The translations under genes were made by a program, and so were the position numbers. Below the pieces are notes generated by a model that saw only the letters and a list, made by a program, of their open reading frames with translations, was not told the DNA's origin and made no database searches. From Ponticaulis profundi (lineage in GTDB: Bacteria > Pseudomonadota > Alphaproteobacteria > Caulobacterales > Hyphomonadaceae): 64,000 nucleotides of DNA. The DNA is taken from contig NZ_JBHSSW010000066.1 of the NCBI RefSeq assembly GCF_042659465.1, positions 434,001 through 498,000 on the forward strand. Direction: 5' to 3'. Of the stretch, positions 52,948 to 62,000 are shown piece by piece. Within the stretch, counting starts at the first letter, position 1, and each line of letters begins with the position of its first letter.

Positions 52948-53738
52948 TGAGAGCGATCACATTCAACGCTGCCTATTGGCTCCTTTCAATTGGGTATGTG
53001 CTGGCAGCTCTTCCCTGTCTTACAATCCCGGGGGACAAGGCGGTGCGCTGGCTGATCCTTCAGTATACGAAGTCGATGCGTTGGGCACTGCGCACATTCG
53101 CTGGTATTCACCATGAAGTCCGTGGTCGGGAGCGCCTGCCTGAGGGGTCGTACGTACTTGCTGGCAAACACCAGAGTTGGGGAGACGGTTTTCTCGTTTA
53201 CCCAGAGATTGAGAACATCGCGTTCGTCACGGGAGACCATCTCGAGAAATTTCCATTTGTGAAGGGCATTCTGCAAAAGCTTGGCGCGATTGTAATCGAC
53301 ACGTGCGGCGGCGGAGAGAAGAAAGCTGCATCCCTGGCAAATGGAACCCGACAAGCGGCTGAGGATGGACGACGTGTACTGATTTATCCTGAAGGACACC
53401 TCGCACCGGTCGATTATCACTTCCGTTACAAACCAGGGGTCTGGCATTTGGCGAAAGAAATGGGAGTTCCTATTATTCCTGTTGCCACCAATGTCGGTTT
53501 GTATTGGCCACAGCAGTCCTTCGAGAAAAACCCCGGCACAGCCATCATTGAGTTCCTGCCGCCGGTCTGGCCCGGCGAGGACAAAAAAGAAACCATGGCG
53601 CTGATCACGAAGATGGTGGAAGATAAGACAGCCGAGCTTGTCGCCGAAGGACGTGGCACGACCATCAGAAAGACCGAGCTTATCCCGGATCCGAGAAACG
53701 GAGAAGTCGCCGTGCCACCGGTTGAGAGGACCGTCTGA
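52944..53738 (+). CDS. PlsC-like lysophospholipid acyltransferase
   Basis: Acyltransferase of glycerolipid synthesis or remodelling. 264 residues with N-terminal hydrophobic segment (~8-30), the catalytic HxxxxD in AGKHQSWGDGFL, block II-III residues EIENIAFVTGDHLEKFPFVKG and YPEGHLAPVDY, and PIIPVATNVG. The start is an ATGA overlap with tetR. This kind of TetR-linked PlsC is probably an accessory enzyme, not necessarily the essential PlsC. Convergent with sufA, stops adjacent. Confidence 0.88.
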   Translation: MMRAITFNAAYWLLSIGYVLAALPCLTIPGDKAVRWLILQYTKSMRWALRTFAGIHHEVRGRERLPEGSYVLAGKHQSWGDGFLVYPEIENIAFVTGDHLEKFPFVKGILQKLGAIVIDTCGGGEKKAASLANGTRQAAEDGRRVLIYPEGHLAPVDYHFRYKPGVWHLAKEMGVPIIPVATNVGLYWPQQSFEKNPGTAIIEFLPPVWPGEDKKETMALITKMVEDKTAELVAEGRGTTIRKTELIPDPRNGEVAVPPVERTV

Positions 53739-54098
53739 TTAAACAGTCGCTGCCGGCGTGATGGTTACACTCTCGCCACAACCGCAGGCATCCGTCTGGT
53801 TTGGATTACGGAATACGAATTTGGCGTGCAGAGGCGTGATCTCATAGTCGATTTCCGACCCAAGCAGAAACAACACCGCCTTGGAATCCACGACGATGCG
53901 CACACCATTGTCTTCGACCACTTCGTCCAGTGGCTCCGGCGCATCAGCATATTCCATTACGTATTCCATGCCCGCGCAGCCACCATTTTTCACGCCAACG
54001 CGCAAATAGCCCTGCTCTTTTGCAGACATAATCTCGCTAACCCGGCTTGCAGCCGCATCTGTCAGCGTCACGAGTTTTGGTCTTGGTCGTCTAGCCAT
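53739..54098 (-). CDS. sufA: Fe-S assembly scaffold/carrier SufA (HesB/IscA family)
   Basis: A-type carrier delivering Fe-S clusters. 119 residues with the three conserved Cys: one in NGGCAGMEYVM and two in DACGCGES (CGC). Last gene of the suf cluster transcribed on the minus strand, 52 bp after sufT. Its stop abuts the stop of the convergent acyltransferase without spacing. Confidence 0.93.
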   Translation of the reverse strand: MARRPRPKLVTLTDAAASRVSEIMSAKEQGYLRVGVKNGGCAGMEYVMEYADAPEPLDEVVEDNGVRIVVDSKAVLFLLGSEIDYEITPLHAKFVFRNPNQTDACGCGESVTITPAATV

Positions 54099-54150
54099 AA
54101 TCTGAAACTGGCCCCTAAAAGACTGACATTCAAGCCGGAGCGGCCGAATA

Positions 54151-54552
54151 TCAGAGCATGTTCAGCGCGAGACGCGCTTCGTCAGACATACGTGAGACAT
54201 CCCATGGTGGGTCAAACACGAGGTCGACATTCACCTTGTTAATACCCTTCACTCGCTGGGCAGCAGATTGCACCCAACCCGGCATATCGCCGGCCACAGG
54301 ACATCCCGGCGCTGTAAGCGTCATGTCGATCTGAACATTTCGATCATCATCGATATCGACACTGTAGATCAGACCGAGCTCATAGATATCGACAGGAATT
54401 TCCGGGTCGAACACAGTCTTGAACTCAGAAATGAGCTCATCGGTAATCCGGCTCAACTCATCTTCCGGAATCGCAGACGCAGCAGCAGGCTCAGCCTTCT
54501 CCTCAGGAGCGCTGAAATCGATCATGTCTCGATCTTCGGCTGTTTGTGACAT
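54151..54552 (-). CDS. sufT: SufT-type Fe-S assembly protein (DUF59/MIP18 family)
   Basis: 133 residues: a low-complexity acidic/Ala N-terminal extension (~1-40), then the DUF59 domain EFKTVFDPEIPVDIYELGLIYSVDI, LTAPGCPVAGDMPGWVQ and VDLVFDPPWDVSRMSDEARL. The family includes SufT, which aids Fe-S maturation. Located between sufS and sufA, 10 bp after sufS. Confidence 0.92.
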   Translation of the reverse strand: MSQTAEDRDMIDFSAPEEKAEPAAASAIPEDELSRITDELISEFKTVFDPEIPVDIYELGLIYSVDIDDDRNVQIDMTLTAPGCPVAGDMPGWVQSAAQRVKGINKVNVDLVFDPPWDVSRMSDEARLALNML

Positions 54553-54561
54553 CAGTTCTTC

Positions 54562-55785
54562 CTAACCAAGCATTCTCATTGCTTTAGACAAGGCCTCAAG
54601 AAAGGCTTCAACATCGCCTGGTGTGTTGTAGACACCAAAACTCGCCCGGGCCGTCGCTGTAACACCTAGATGGGACATTAATGGCTGAGCACAATGGTGA
54701 CCGGCTCTAATTGCCACACCATACTTGTCAAGTATTTGTGCGATATCATGCGGGTGCATACCATCTACCGAAAAGGTCAGAATGGCGCCTGTATCCTCCG
54801 TCAGACCATGCACTTTCAGGGCATTAACGCCCTTCAGTCCATCGAGCGCCATATCGTAGAGCTCGCGCTCATGAGCGGCGATTGCAGTCCGATCAAAACC
54901 TGAGATCCAGTCGATTGCAGCTCCCAGTGCAATTGCCTCAAGAATCGCAGGCGTCCCTGCCTCAAATTTGTGAGGAATATCGTTATATGTGATCTCTGAC
55001 TGCGTGACCTTCTCGATCATCTCGCCGCCGCCCTGATAGGGCCGAAGAGATCGAAGAGACGCAGCTTTACCGTAGAGGACGCCTACGCCCGTCGGACCAT
55101 AAAGTTTGTGCCCCGAAAAGACGTAGAAGTCGCAATCAAGGTCCTGAACATCAACGGCCATATGCACAGCAGCCTGACAGCCGTCCAGAAGCACTTTCGC
55201 ACCAACCTGACGCGCTTTCTGGCAAATGGCCTTTGCGTCAGTCCGGGAGCCCAGAACATTCGACATATGCGTGATGGCGACGATCCGGGTTCTGGCGCTC
55301 AAGGCGGCATCAAAAGCTTCCATATCGAGCGAACCATCCTCATTGAGGTCCACCCATTTCAGAACTGCGCCGTGGCGCTCTCTAAGAAAATGCCAAGGCA
55401 CAATATTCGAATGATGCTCCATCACGGACAGGACGATTTCATCGCCCGGCTTGATGTCATCAGCAAAACCATTTGCGACGAGATTGATGCCCTCCGTAGC
55501 GCCTTTGGTGAAAACGATTTCGTCTGCGCTAGAAGCGTTGACGAAGGCACGCACCTTTTCGCGCGCATCCTCCATGGCACTGGTTGTTTCATTCGCTAAG
55601 GTATGTAGTCCGCGGTGCACATTGGCATAGGCCGTACGCATCTGTCCGGAAAATGCATCGATGACGGCTTCCGGTTTCTGGGCAGAAGCCGCGCTATCCA
55701 GATACACAAGCGGCTTTCCATTCACTTCACGAGAAAGAATGGGAAACTGTCCGCGAATAGCCTCAACATCCAGCACAGCGGTCAT
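54562..55785 (-). CDS. sufS: cysteine desulfurase SufS
   Basis: PLP enzyme releasing sulfur from cysteine for Fe-S assembly. Type II (SufS/CsdA) architecture: PLP-Lys in FSGHKLYGPTGVG, active-site Cys in RAGHHCAQPLM, and TEGINLVANGFA, MEHHSNIVPWHFL. 407 residues. Overlaps sufD by 4 bp. The suf cluster here has no sufE; a partner must be elsewhere or sulfur transfer is done otherwise. Confidence 0.96.
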   Translation of the reverse strand: MTAVLDVEAIRGQFPILSREVNGKPLVYLDSAASAQKPEAVIDAFSGQMRTAYANVHRGLHTLANETTSAMEDAREKVRAFVNASSADEIVFTKGATEGINLVANGFADDIKPGDEIVLSVMEHHSNIVPWHFLRERHGAVLKWVDLNEDGSLDMEAFDAALSARTRIVAITHMSNVLGSRTDAKAICQKARQVGAKVLLDGCQAAVHMAVDVQDLDCDFYVFSGHKLYGPTGVGVLYGKAASLRSLRPYQGGGEMIEKVTQSEITYNDIPHKFEAGTPAILEAIALGAAIDWISGFDRTAIAAHERELYDMALDGLKGVNALKVHGLTEDTGAILTFSVDGMHPHDIAQILDKYGVAIRAGHHCAQPLMSHLGVTATARASFGVYNTPGDVEAFLEALSKAMRMLG

Positions 55786-57005
55786 ACATAGCTCTCCAGC
55801 CAGTATCTGATTTCTGCGGACATTGGTTCGCGCGCACCGTCCGGGACCTGCCCCAGAGCATCGAGAAGGAAAGCTTCCGTTAGCAGCGCTTTGGCTTGCT
55901 TTTCAGGAACACCACGTTGACGGATATAGAACAGCGCCTCGCCGTCCAGAGCACCTACCGTGTTGCCGTGTGCACATTGTACGTCATCAGCATAGATCTC
56001 GAGTTCAGGCTTGGCATTCACGTCACCGCCATTCTCCAGAATGAGCGCGTGGTGCTGCATCTCAGCATCTGTTTGCTGACCTGCGCGAGCAACATGGAAC
56101 TTGCCCTGAAAAACGGCGCGCCCCTCATCTTTCACAACACCTTTGACAAGCTGGCGTGTGGTGCAGGCTTCACGTGAATGGCGAACAAGGCTCGTTTGAT
56201 CGTAATGACGCCCCGCATCAAGCAGGTAGGCCGCATTTAGCACGGCATGTGCTTCATCTCCCTGATGGAAGATACGCGTTTCATTACGGCAGAGCTTTGC
56301 ACCGAAACCAAGTGATGACTGCTTCAGGCGTGCCTGAGCTTCAAGCTGAATGATGGCAGTAAAGACCTGGACGGATGCAGCATCAGCATTCTGGAACAAA
56401 ACACGCGTCAAATCTGCACGCTGTTCAAGCGAGTACTCCAGGACGTGATTGGAAAACCCTTTGCCACCAAGATGGCTCTCATACACCGTCAGTTCAGCGT
56501 CTTCGCGCATGACGAAACGCGTGTGCGAGAATGTCTGATCTGCGCTATTCTCGAAAACCAGATGAAGTGGAACAGAGACCTTGCCTTTAACTTCAATCAG
56601 CAAAGTTCCAGGCTTTGTCGCCAACGCAGCAGCGAGAGCAGCAACCGGAATTTCTTCGGCCCCGGGTAGCGCGTTCCCAGCATCCTTCGTTGTTATGGAA
56701 AGTCCTGCAGGGATGACTTCTGGCAACTCAATGCCATCAGCTGTGAACCGTATCGTAACGGCGTCTTCAATCGTCGCAAACGGCGTGTCTGGAAGAGAAA
56801 TGTCAGCCGGGTCTACAGATGCAGACAATGCGAACCGAAGGTCCGACCATTTCCAGGCCTCAATACGGCGCGTGGGCAAGCCAGTCGCAGCGAACGCTTC
56901 GAAATTGCGTTCGCGCTGACCTGAATATCCAAGCTTGCTGTATTGTTCAGCAAAGTTGATTTCGGAAGGTGTTGGATCTTTGAGGAGTTCCGTCAGTGTG
57001 GTCAC
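55782..57005 (-). CDS. sufD: Fe-S cluster assembly protein SufD
   Basis: Beta-helix partner of SufB in the SufBC2D scaffold. 407 residues; SufBD core with SLVRHSREACTTRQLVKGVV, HVARAGQQTDAEMQHHALIL and the C-terminal AHGNTVGALDGEALFYIRQRGV-like segment read here as CAHGNTVGALDGEAL. No cluster-binding Cys needed. Its start overlaps the sufC stop by 1 bp and its stop overlaps sufS by 4 bp. Confidence 0.95.
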   Translation of the reverse strand: MTTLTELLKDPTPSEINFAEQYSKLGYSGQRERNFEAFAATGLPTRRIEAWKWSDLRFALSASVDPADISLPDTPFATIEDAVTIRFTADGIELPEVIPAGLSITTKDAGNALPGAEEIPVAALAAALATKPGTLLIEVKGKVSVPLHLVFENSADQTFSHTRFVMREDAELTVYESHLGGKGFSNHVLEYSLEQRADLTRVLFQNADAASVQVFTAIIQLEAQARLKQSSLGFGAKLCRNETRIFHQGDEAHAVLNAAYLLDAGRHYDQTSLVRHSREACTTRQLVKGVVKDEGRAVFQGKFHVARAGQQTDAEMQHHALILENGGDVNAKPELEIYADDVQCAHGNTVGALDGEALFYIRQRGVPEKQAKALLTEAFLLDALGQVPDGAREPMSAEIRYWLESYV

Positions 57006-57766
57006 TACGCGGCCTCCGCCAGCACGCCGTCATAACCCTCTTTCTCGAGCCTCTCTGCCAACTCAGGGCCACCGGTCGCGATGATGCGCCCGTCCGCCAG
57101 AACATGCACTTTGTCAGGACGGATATGATCCAGCAGGCGTTGATAGTGTGTGATCACCAGCATGCCGCGCTCAGGTGAACGAAGCGCATTCACACCATCT
57201 GAAACAACTTTCAGCGCGTCGATATCGAGACCGGAGTCCGTCTCATCAAGGATCAGGAATTTCGGCTCCAGCATCATCATCTGGAAAATCTCAAGGCGCT
57301 TCTTCTCACCGCCCGAAAAGCCGACATTCACTGGCCGACGCAGCATTTCCGGCGTCAGCTTAAGTTGAGCCGCTACTGCTTTGGCTTTTTTCAGGAATTC
57401 AGCAGCGCTAATTTCATCTTCGCCACGTTGTTTGTGCTGTGCATTCAGTGCTGTTCGGACAAAGGTCATCACCGGAACACCGGGGATTTCGACCGGATAC
57501 TGGAAGGACAGAAAAAGACCAGATGCGGCGCGCTCTTCAGGTTCCATTTCGAGAATGTCTTCACCGTTCAGCTCAGCGCTTCCGCCGGTCACATCGTATC
57601 CGTCACGGCCCGTCAGAACATATGATAGAGTCGACTTGCCGGCACCGTTTGGCCCCATAATGGCGTGAACTTCGCCAGCCGGAACATCAAGCGTGAGCCC
57701 TTTGATGATTTCCTTGGTGTCTTCTTCATCACCAACGCTTGCAAACAGATTGTCTATCTTCAGCAT
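57005..57766 (-). CDS. sufC: Fe-S cluster assembly ATPase SufC
   Basis: ABC-type ATPase of the SufBC2D complex, soluble. Walker A GPNGAGKSTLSYVL, ABC signature FSGGEKKRLEIFQM, Walker B LILDETDSGLDIDAL. 253 residues, family size. Drives conformational change of SufBD. Lies 11 bp downstream of the small membrane-protein gene that separates it from sufB. Confidence 0.98.
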   Translation of the reverse strand: MLKIDNLFASVGDEEDTKEIIKGLTLDVPAGEVHAIMGPNGAGKSTLSYVLTGRDGYDVTGGSAELNGEDILEMEPEERAASGLFLSFQYPVEIPGVPVMTFVRTALNAQHKQRGEDEISAAEFLKKAKAVAAQLKLTPEMLRRPVNVGFSGGEKKRLEIFQMMMLEPKFLILDETDSGLDIDALKVVSDGVNALRSPERGMLVITHYQRLLDHIRPDKVHVLADGRIIATGGPELAERLEKEGYDGVLAEAA

Positions 57767-57777
57767 CGTACTTCTTT

Positions 57778-58032
57778 CTACGCCTCGCCCGTCGGCGGCG
57801 AAAAGTGATTATTGAGTTTCAGAAACGCACCGATCAGAATGAACAGCAGCGCAAACAGCCAGACGCCTGACGCGAGTGGCGAAAAACCAGAAAAGATCCA
57901 GGCACCGATCATTTGAACGATCAGTGCAAACAGGAAAATGAAAATCAGCAGCGCAACCCAGCCCTTCCAGTTGGCAGGGCGTCCGAAGTCGAGCGCGCTC
58001 GTTTTCCTTTTGAACCAGTAACGTGTCGCCAT
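57778..58032 (-). CDS. small two-helix membrane protein of unknown function in the suf operon
   Basis: 84 residues, not recognised as a named family. A basic, tryptophan-containing N-terminus (ATRYWFKRKTSALDFGRPANWKG) is shown here by its parts YWFKRKTSALDFG and NWKG, followed by two hydrophobic helices (~27-47 and ~52-72) and a short polar C-terminal tail. The start overlaps the sufB stop by 1 bp, and sufC begins 11 bp after it, so it is cotranslated with core Suf proteins. It could tether the Suf machine to the membrane; this is inference only. Confidence 0.75.
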   Translation of the reverse strand: MATRYWFKRKTSALDFGRPANWKGWVALLIFIFLFALIVQMIGAWIFSGFSPLASGVWLFALLFILIGAFLKLNNHFSPPTGEA

Positions 58033-59585
58033 TAACCGACACTCCCTTCAAGGCTCACTTCCAGGAGCTTTTGAGCTTCCACAGCAAATTCCATTGGCAA
58101 TTGCTGAATGACATCACGCACGAAGCCATTCACTAGCAGTGCGACCGCCTGCTCTTCATCGAGACCGCGCTGGCGTGCATAGAACAGCTGATCATCTGAA
58201 AGCTTTGTCGTGGTGGCTTCATGCTCGAGCTGTGCGTCAGCCCGGCGCGTCTCGACATACGGCACAGTGTGCGCACCGCAGTTCGCACCAATTAGAAGCG
58301 AGTCACATTGCGTGAAGTTACGCGCTTTTTCCGCCTTTTTGTGAACGGATACGAGCCCACGATAGGTCTGGTCAGATTTGCCCGCCGAAATACCCTTAGA
58401 GATAATCCGTGAGCGCGTTCGTTTGCCCAGATGAAGCATCTTCGTGCCTGTGTCGGCTTGCTGGCGCCCATTTGTGACGGCAATTGAATAGAACTCGCCA
58501 ACGCTGTCATCACCGCGAAGAATGCAGCTTGGATATTTCCACGTCACCGCAGAACCGGTCTCAACCTGTGTCCAGGAAATCTTGGATCGTGCGCCGCGGC
58601 AATCACCGCGTTTCGTCACAAAGTTGTAGACGCCACCTTTGCCTTCTTCATCACCCGGCCACCAGTTCTGGACGGTCGAGTATTTGATTTCCGCATCATC
58701 CAGCGCGACCAGTTCCACGACAGCAGCGTGGAGCTGGTTCTCATCGCGCATCGGCGCGGTACAACCTTCGAGGTAAGAAACATAAGCGCCCTCATCAGCG
58801 ACAATGAGAGTTCTCTCAAATTGCCCCGTCCCTTGCGCGTTCATCCGGAAATAGGTGGAAAGCTCCATCGGGCAGCGTACGCCCTTCGGGACGTACACAA
58901 ATGTACCGTCTGAAAAGACTGCGCAGTTCAATGTTGCGAAGAAATTGTCAGACTGTGGCACCACAGTTCCGAGGTATTTCTGGACAAGCTCAGGATATTC
59001 CCGGATCGCCTCCGAAATCGACATGAAGATCACGCCAGCCTGTTTGAGCTCTTTCTGGAAGGTCGTTGCGACAGACACACTATCGAAAACCGCATCCACA
59101 GCTACGCGAGGTTTTTCCGGGTCTGTGCGTGCGTCTGCCGCGGTTTCGGCAGCACCTTCCACACCCAACAGAACTTCGGCTTCCTTTAGTGGAATACCGA
59201 GCTTCTTATACGTCTCCAGAATTTCTTCCGGAACATCATCGATAGATTCATAGCGTGCGCCCGTTTTCGGCGCGGCATAATAATATGCATCTTGATAGTC
59301 GATCGTTGGATAATGAACCTTAGCCCATTCCGGCTCCTTCATCTGAAGCCAGCGACGATAGGCCTTCAGACGCCACTCCAGCATCCATTCAGGCTCGTCT
59401 TTTTTGGCTGAAATGAAGCGAACAATATCTTCGTTCAGTCCGCGCGGAGCGAACTCCTGCTCGATCTCGGTCGAAAAGCCTGCGGAGTAATTCTTCGACT
59501 CAAGCGCGCGGGCGGCATCGACCGTTGCTTTGTCGATTCCTTCTTTGACCTTCACTTCTTCAGCGGATGGATTTCCATCTGCCAT
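58032..59585 (-). CDS. sufB: Fe-S cluster assembly protein SufB
   Basis: Scaffold of the SufBC2D complex. 517 residues: N-terminal EEFAPRGLNEDIVRFISAKKDEPEWML (shown as KDEPEWMLEWRLKAYRRW), central core with GVRCPMELSTYFRMNAQGTGQFERTL, GCTAPMRDENQLHAAVV, and the C-terminal QCDSLLIGANCGAHTVPY with the cluster Cys. Ends LEVSLEGSVG. Abuts nifS upstream (1-bp overlap) and the small membrane gene downstream. Confidence 0.97.
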   Translation of the reverse strand: MADGNPSAEEVKVKEGIDKATVDAARALESKNYSAGFSTEIEQEFAPRGLNEDIVRFISAKKDEPEWMLEWRLKAYRRWLQMKEPEWAKVHYPTIDYQDAYYYAAPKTGARYESIDDVPEEILETYKKLGIPLKEAEVLLGVEGAAETAADARTDPEKPRVAVDAVFDSVSVATTFQKELKQAGVIFMSISEAIREYPELVQKYLGTVVPQSDNFFATLNCAVFSDGTFVYVPKGVRCPMELSTYFRMNAQGTGQFERTLIVADEGAYVSYLEGCTAPMRDENQLHAAVVELVALDDAEIKYSTVQNWWPGDEEGKGGVYNFVTKRGDCRGARSKISWTQVETGSAVTWKYPSCILRGDDSVGEFYSIAVTNGRQQADTGTKMLHLGKRTRSRIISKGISAGKSDQTYRGLVSVHKKAEKARNFTQCDSLLIGANCGAHTVPYVETRRADAQLEHEATTTKLSDDQLFYARQRGLDEEQAVALLVNGFVRDVIQQLPMEFAVEAQKLLEVSLEGSVG

Positions 59586-60721
59586 CAGGCAATCTCCTTA
59601 AACGCATGAGACGAAACGCGTCGCGCCGCCTTCAACCAGGCTTCCGCCAGTGCTTGAGCATCTTCAGCCTCTGAACGCCACCCAAAACTGACACGCAGTG
59701 CCGAAGATGCGAGCGCATCAGACGCGCCCATCGCAAGCAAAACGGACGATGTCCGCACCTTACCACTGGAACATGCAGATCCAGATGATACGGCGAACCC
59801 GGCCAGATCCATAGCCATCACCTGTGTCTCCCCCTTGAAGCCTTCAAGGGCAAAGCACGAGGTTCCGGGAAGTCTTTCGAGATGATCACCGAAAAAGGTG
59901 ACGCGAGCGGCCTGTTTCAACGCTGTTTCAAACACAGAACGCATTTTTTCAATCCGCGGTGCTTCCTTATACGGGTCGCTTGCTTCGACAGCCGCAGCAA
60001 AGCCAGCAATCCCAATCAGGTTCTCGGTACCGGAACGAATGGATTTTTCCTGGCCGCCACCAATCTGTTGCGGCAGCAGCGGAGCGCCTGCACGATGCCA
60101 GAGCGCACCAACGCCTTGTGGGCCTCCGCATTTGTGAGCCGACATGGCGAGATAGTCGACTCCGAGCATGCCGACACTCACGGGAATTTTCGAAACGGCC
60201 TGGACAGCATCACAATGCACAAGGCCATCATATTTTCTGACGAGTGCGCAGGCTTTAGCAACAGGTTGGATCACACCTGTCTCGTTATTCGCCAACATGA
60301 GTGACAGAAACGGCGTTTGCCCGTCGAGCGACTGGAGCTTCTGCGCCAAATCCTCCAGATCCATTGTGCCATTCGGGAGAACCGCAACCCTGCGCGTCTC
60401 AAATCGCCCGGACATAGCGAGATCGCGAACCGCTGGATGTTCCAAGTCCGAATAAAACCAGACCGCATGTTCGATTTTCGCGAGCGCGCCAAGTATCGCC
60501 AGCGCGTTTGCTTCTGTTCCACCACTTGTGAAGACAACATCTTCGGATCGCGACCCGATGACACCGCCGATAGCTGTGCGCGCACTCTCTATCATGCGAC
60601 GAGCGCGCCGTCCGGCCGAATGCACAGATGAGGCATTTGCCTGGACATCCATAGCCAGCAGCATTGCTTCTCTCGCTTCTGGTCGGAGCGGAGCTGTTGC
60701 GTTGTAATCACAATAGGTCAT
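59585..60721 (-). CDS. cysteine desulfurase, NifS/IscS type
   Basis: Second desulfurase of the cluster, class I. 378 residues from ATG 60721: ANASSVHSAGRRARRMIE, FTSGGTEANALAIL, PLP-Lys in MSAHKCGGPQGVGAL, and the mobile-loop Cys in SGSACSSGKVRTSSVL. The loop is long, as in IscS/NifS rather than SufS. Located directly after iscR (8-bp gap), as in many alphaproteobacterial suf operons. It may supply sulfur for tRNA thiolation or Fe-S assembly. Confidence 0.94.
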   Translation of the reverse strand: MTYCDYNATAPLRPEAREAMLLAMDVQANASSVHSAGRRARRMIESARTAIGGVIGSRSEDVVFTSGGTEANALAILGALAKIEHAVWFYSDLEHPAVRDLAMSGRFETRRVAVLPNGTMDLEDLAQKLQSLDGQTPFLSLMLANNETGVIQPVAKACALVRKYDGLVHCDAVQAVSKIPVSVGMLGVDYLAMSAHKCGGPQGVGALWHRAGAPLLPQQIGGGQEKSIRSGTENLIGIAGFAAAVEASDPYKEAPRIEKMRSVFETALKQAARVTFFGDHLERLPGTSCFALEGFKGETQVMAMDLAGFAVSSGSACSSGKVRTSSVLLAMGASDALASSALRVSFGWRSEAEDAQALAEAWLKAARRVSSHAFKEIA

Positions 60722-60729
60722 GTAACGTT

Positions 60730-61188
60730 TTAAGCAGCAGTCGCCCGGTCTACGCGTTGCATCTGGACGATACTGCCCGCGCGTCCTTCAACGACGTCTT
60801 CCAAAGTCACCTGAGCCAGGAAGCCCAGTATGTGCTGCCGCAGGGCATCCCAAAGCTCGTGCGTCGCGCATTTCTCGCCTTGCGGACCACAGCCGCGACC
60901 AGAGTCCGGAGCACATCGTGTTGTCTTTATCGGCTCGTCGACAGCAAGAATGATATCGCTCAAGCGCGTCTCTGAAGCAGGTTTAGACAGTTTATAACCA
61001 CCGCCCGGCCCTCGAACACTAACAACAACACCGCGCTTCCTCATCTTTGCAAAAAGCTGCTCCAGATAAGACAAAGAAATGGATTGACTCGCGGCGATAT
61101 CACCTAGAGTTTTAGGCTGACCAGAACTTGTTTCCACAAGATCCACCAGCGCCATGACGGCATAGCGTCCTTTGGTTCCTAGCTTCAT
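60730..61188 (-). CDS. iscR: Fe-S cluster regulator IscR (Rrf2 family)
   Basis: 152 residues from the ATG at 61188, with GGAG 7-8 nt upstream; an open frame continues but without homology. Rrf2 winged helix KLGTKGRYAVMALVDL, SQSISLSYLEQLFAKM, and VRGPGGGYKLSKP. Three Cys in TRCAPDSGRGCGPQGEKC match IscR [2Fe-2S] ligands. It leads the suf operon and probably represses it when clusters are sufficient; a matching box lies upstream. Confidence 0.95.
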   Translation of the reverse strand: MKLGTKGRYAVMALVDLVETSSGQPKTLGDIAASQSISLSYLEQLFAKMRKRGVVVSVRGPGGGYKLSKPASETRLSDIILAVDEPIKTTRCAPDSGRGCGPQGEKCATHELWDALRQHILGFLAQVTLEDVVEGRAGSIVQMQRVDRATAA

Positions 61189-61215
61189 TTTTTTCTCCAA
61201 GTGATCTGGACATAT

Positions 61216-61240
61216 ATACCCAAGGAAAAAGGTCAACTAT
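61216..61240 (-). promoter_or_regulatory. predicted IscR box in the iscR-suf promoter
   Basis: On the minus strand the 25-bp element reads ATAGTTGACC, TTTTT, CCTTGGGTAT (61240 to 61216). It matches 20 of 25 positions of the E. coli type I IscR consensus (ATASYYGAC ... RRSTAT). It overlaps TTGACC and TATATA-like elements 28 bp before the iscR start. Confidence 0.65.
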
Positions 61241-61329
61241 TCTTCATGTTAAATTCTTGATTTTTTCCCAAATGCACGTTTAACACGCCGGTTCGGATTG
61301 ATCACTGCGACAAAGCCAGGAGCGACAAT

Positions 61330-61998
61330 ATGGCGGAAATTATTATCCCAGGCCCAGCCGGACGCATCGAGGCACGGTATACAGAAGGCCCGGAAGAGAA
61401 TTCCCCTATTGCGCTGGTTTTGCATACCCACCCGAAAGCGGGCGGAACCATGCAGGACCCGGTTACCATCTCACTCTATAATCTTTTCGAGTCTCGCGGC
61501 TTCTCAGTAATGCGGTTCAACTTCCGCGGCGTCGGTCGCAGCCAAGGTCAGTTCGAGTCCGGCGTTGGTGAGCTCTCTGATGCAGCATATGTTCTCGACT
61601 ATATGGAATCGCTGACTGAAACGCCTCGATATTGCTGGGTCGCAGGTTATTCATTCGGTGCGTGGATCTGCCTACAGCTTCTGATGCGTCGTCCTGAAAT
61701 TGACGGCTTCCTCGCCGTCTCTCCGCCAGCCAATCATTATGACCTCAGCTTCCTTGCGCCTTGCCCTGCATCCGGCCTCATTGTTTCTGGAGACAATGAC
61801 AAGATTGCCTCACCTCAGGACATTGAACGCGCGCTGACAAAGGTCCGGGTTCAAAAGGGTGAAGTAATCTCGCGCGATGTGGTGCCAGGTGCAAACCACT
61901 TCTACCAGAACAAGCTTGATGATCTGACCGAGCTTTGCGCGAAATATCTGGATAACAGCCTCATGAAGGCTGAGCGTGAGCGTCTAGGCGAAATTTAA
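61330..61998 (+). CDS. alpha/beta hydrolase
   Basis: 222-residue COG2945-type hydrolase. Strand-turn RFNFRGVGRSQG, nucleophile Ser in AGYSFGAWICLQLL, Asp in SGDNDKIASP and His in PGANHFYQNKLDDL complete the triad. HTHPKAGGTMQDPVT near the N-terminus is typical. AGGAG lies 7 nt before the ATG. Divergent from iscR, convergent with anmK. Substrate unknown; no partner genes suggest one. Confidence 0.9.
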   Translation: MAEIIIPGPAGRIEARYTEGPEENSPIALVLHTHPKAGGTMQDPVTISLYNLFESRGFSVMRFNFRGVGRSQGQFESGVGELSDAAYVLDYMESLTETPRYCWVAGYSFGAWICLQLLMRRPEIDGFLAVSPPANHYDLSFLAPCPASGLIVSGDNDKIASPQDIERALTKVRVQKGEVISRDVVPGANHFYQNKLDDLTELCAKYLDNSLMKAERERLGEI

Positions 61999-62000
61999 AT

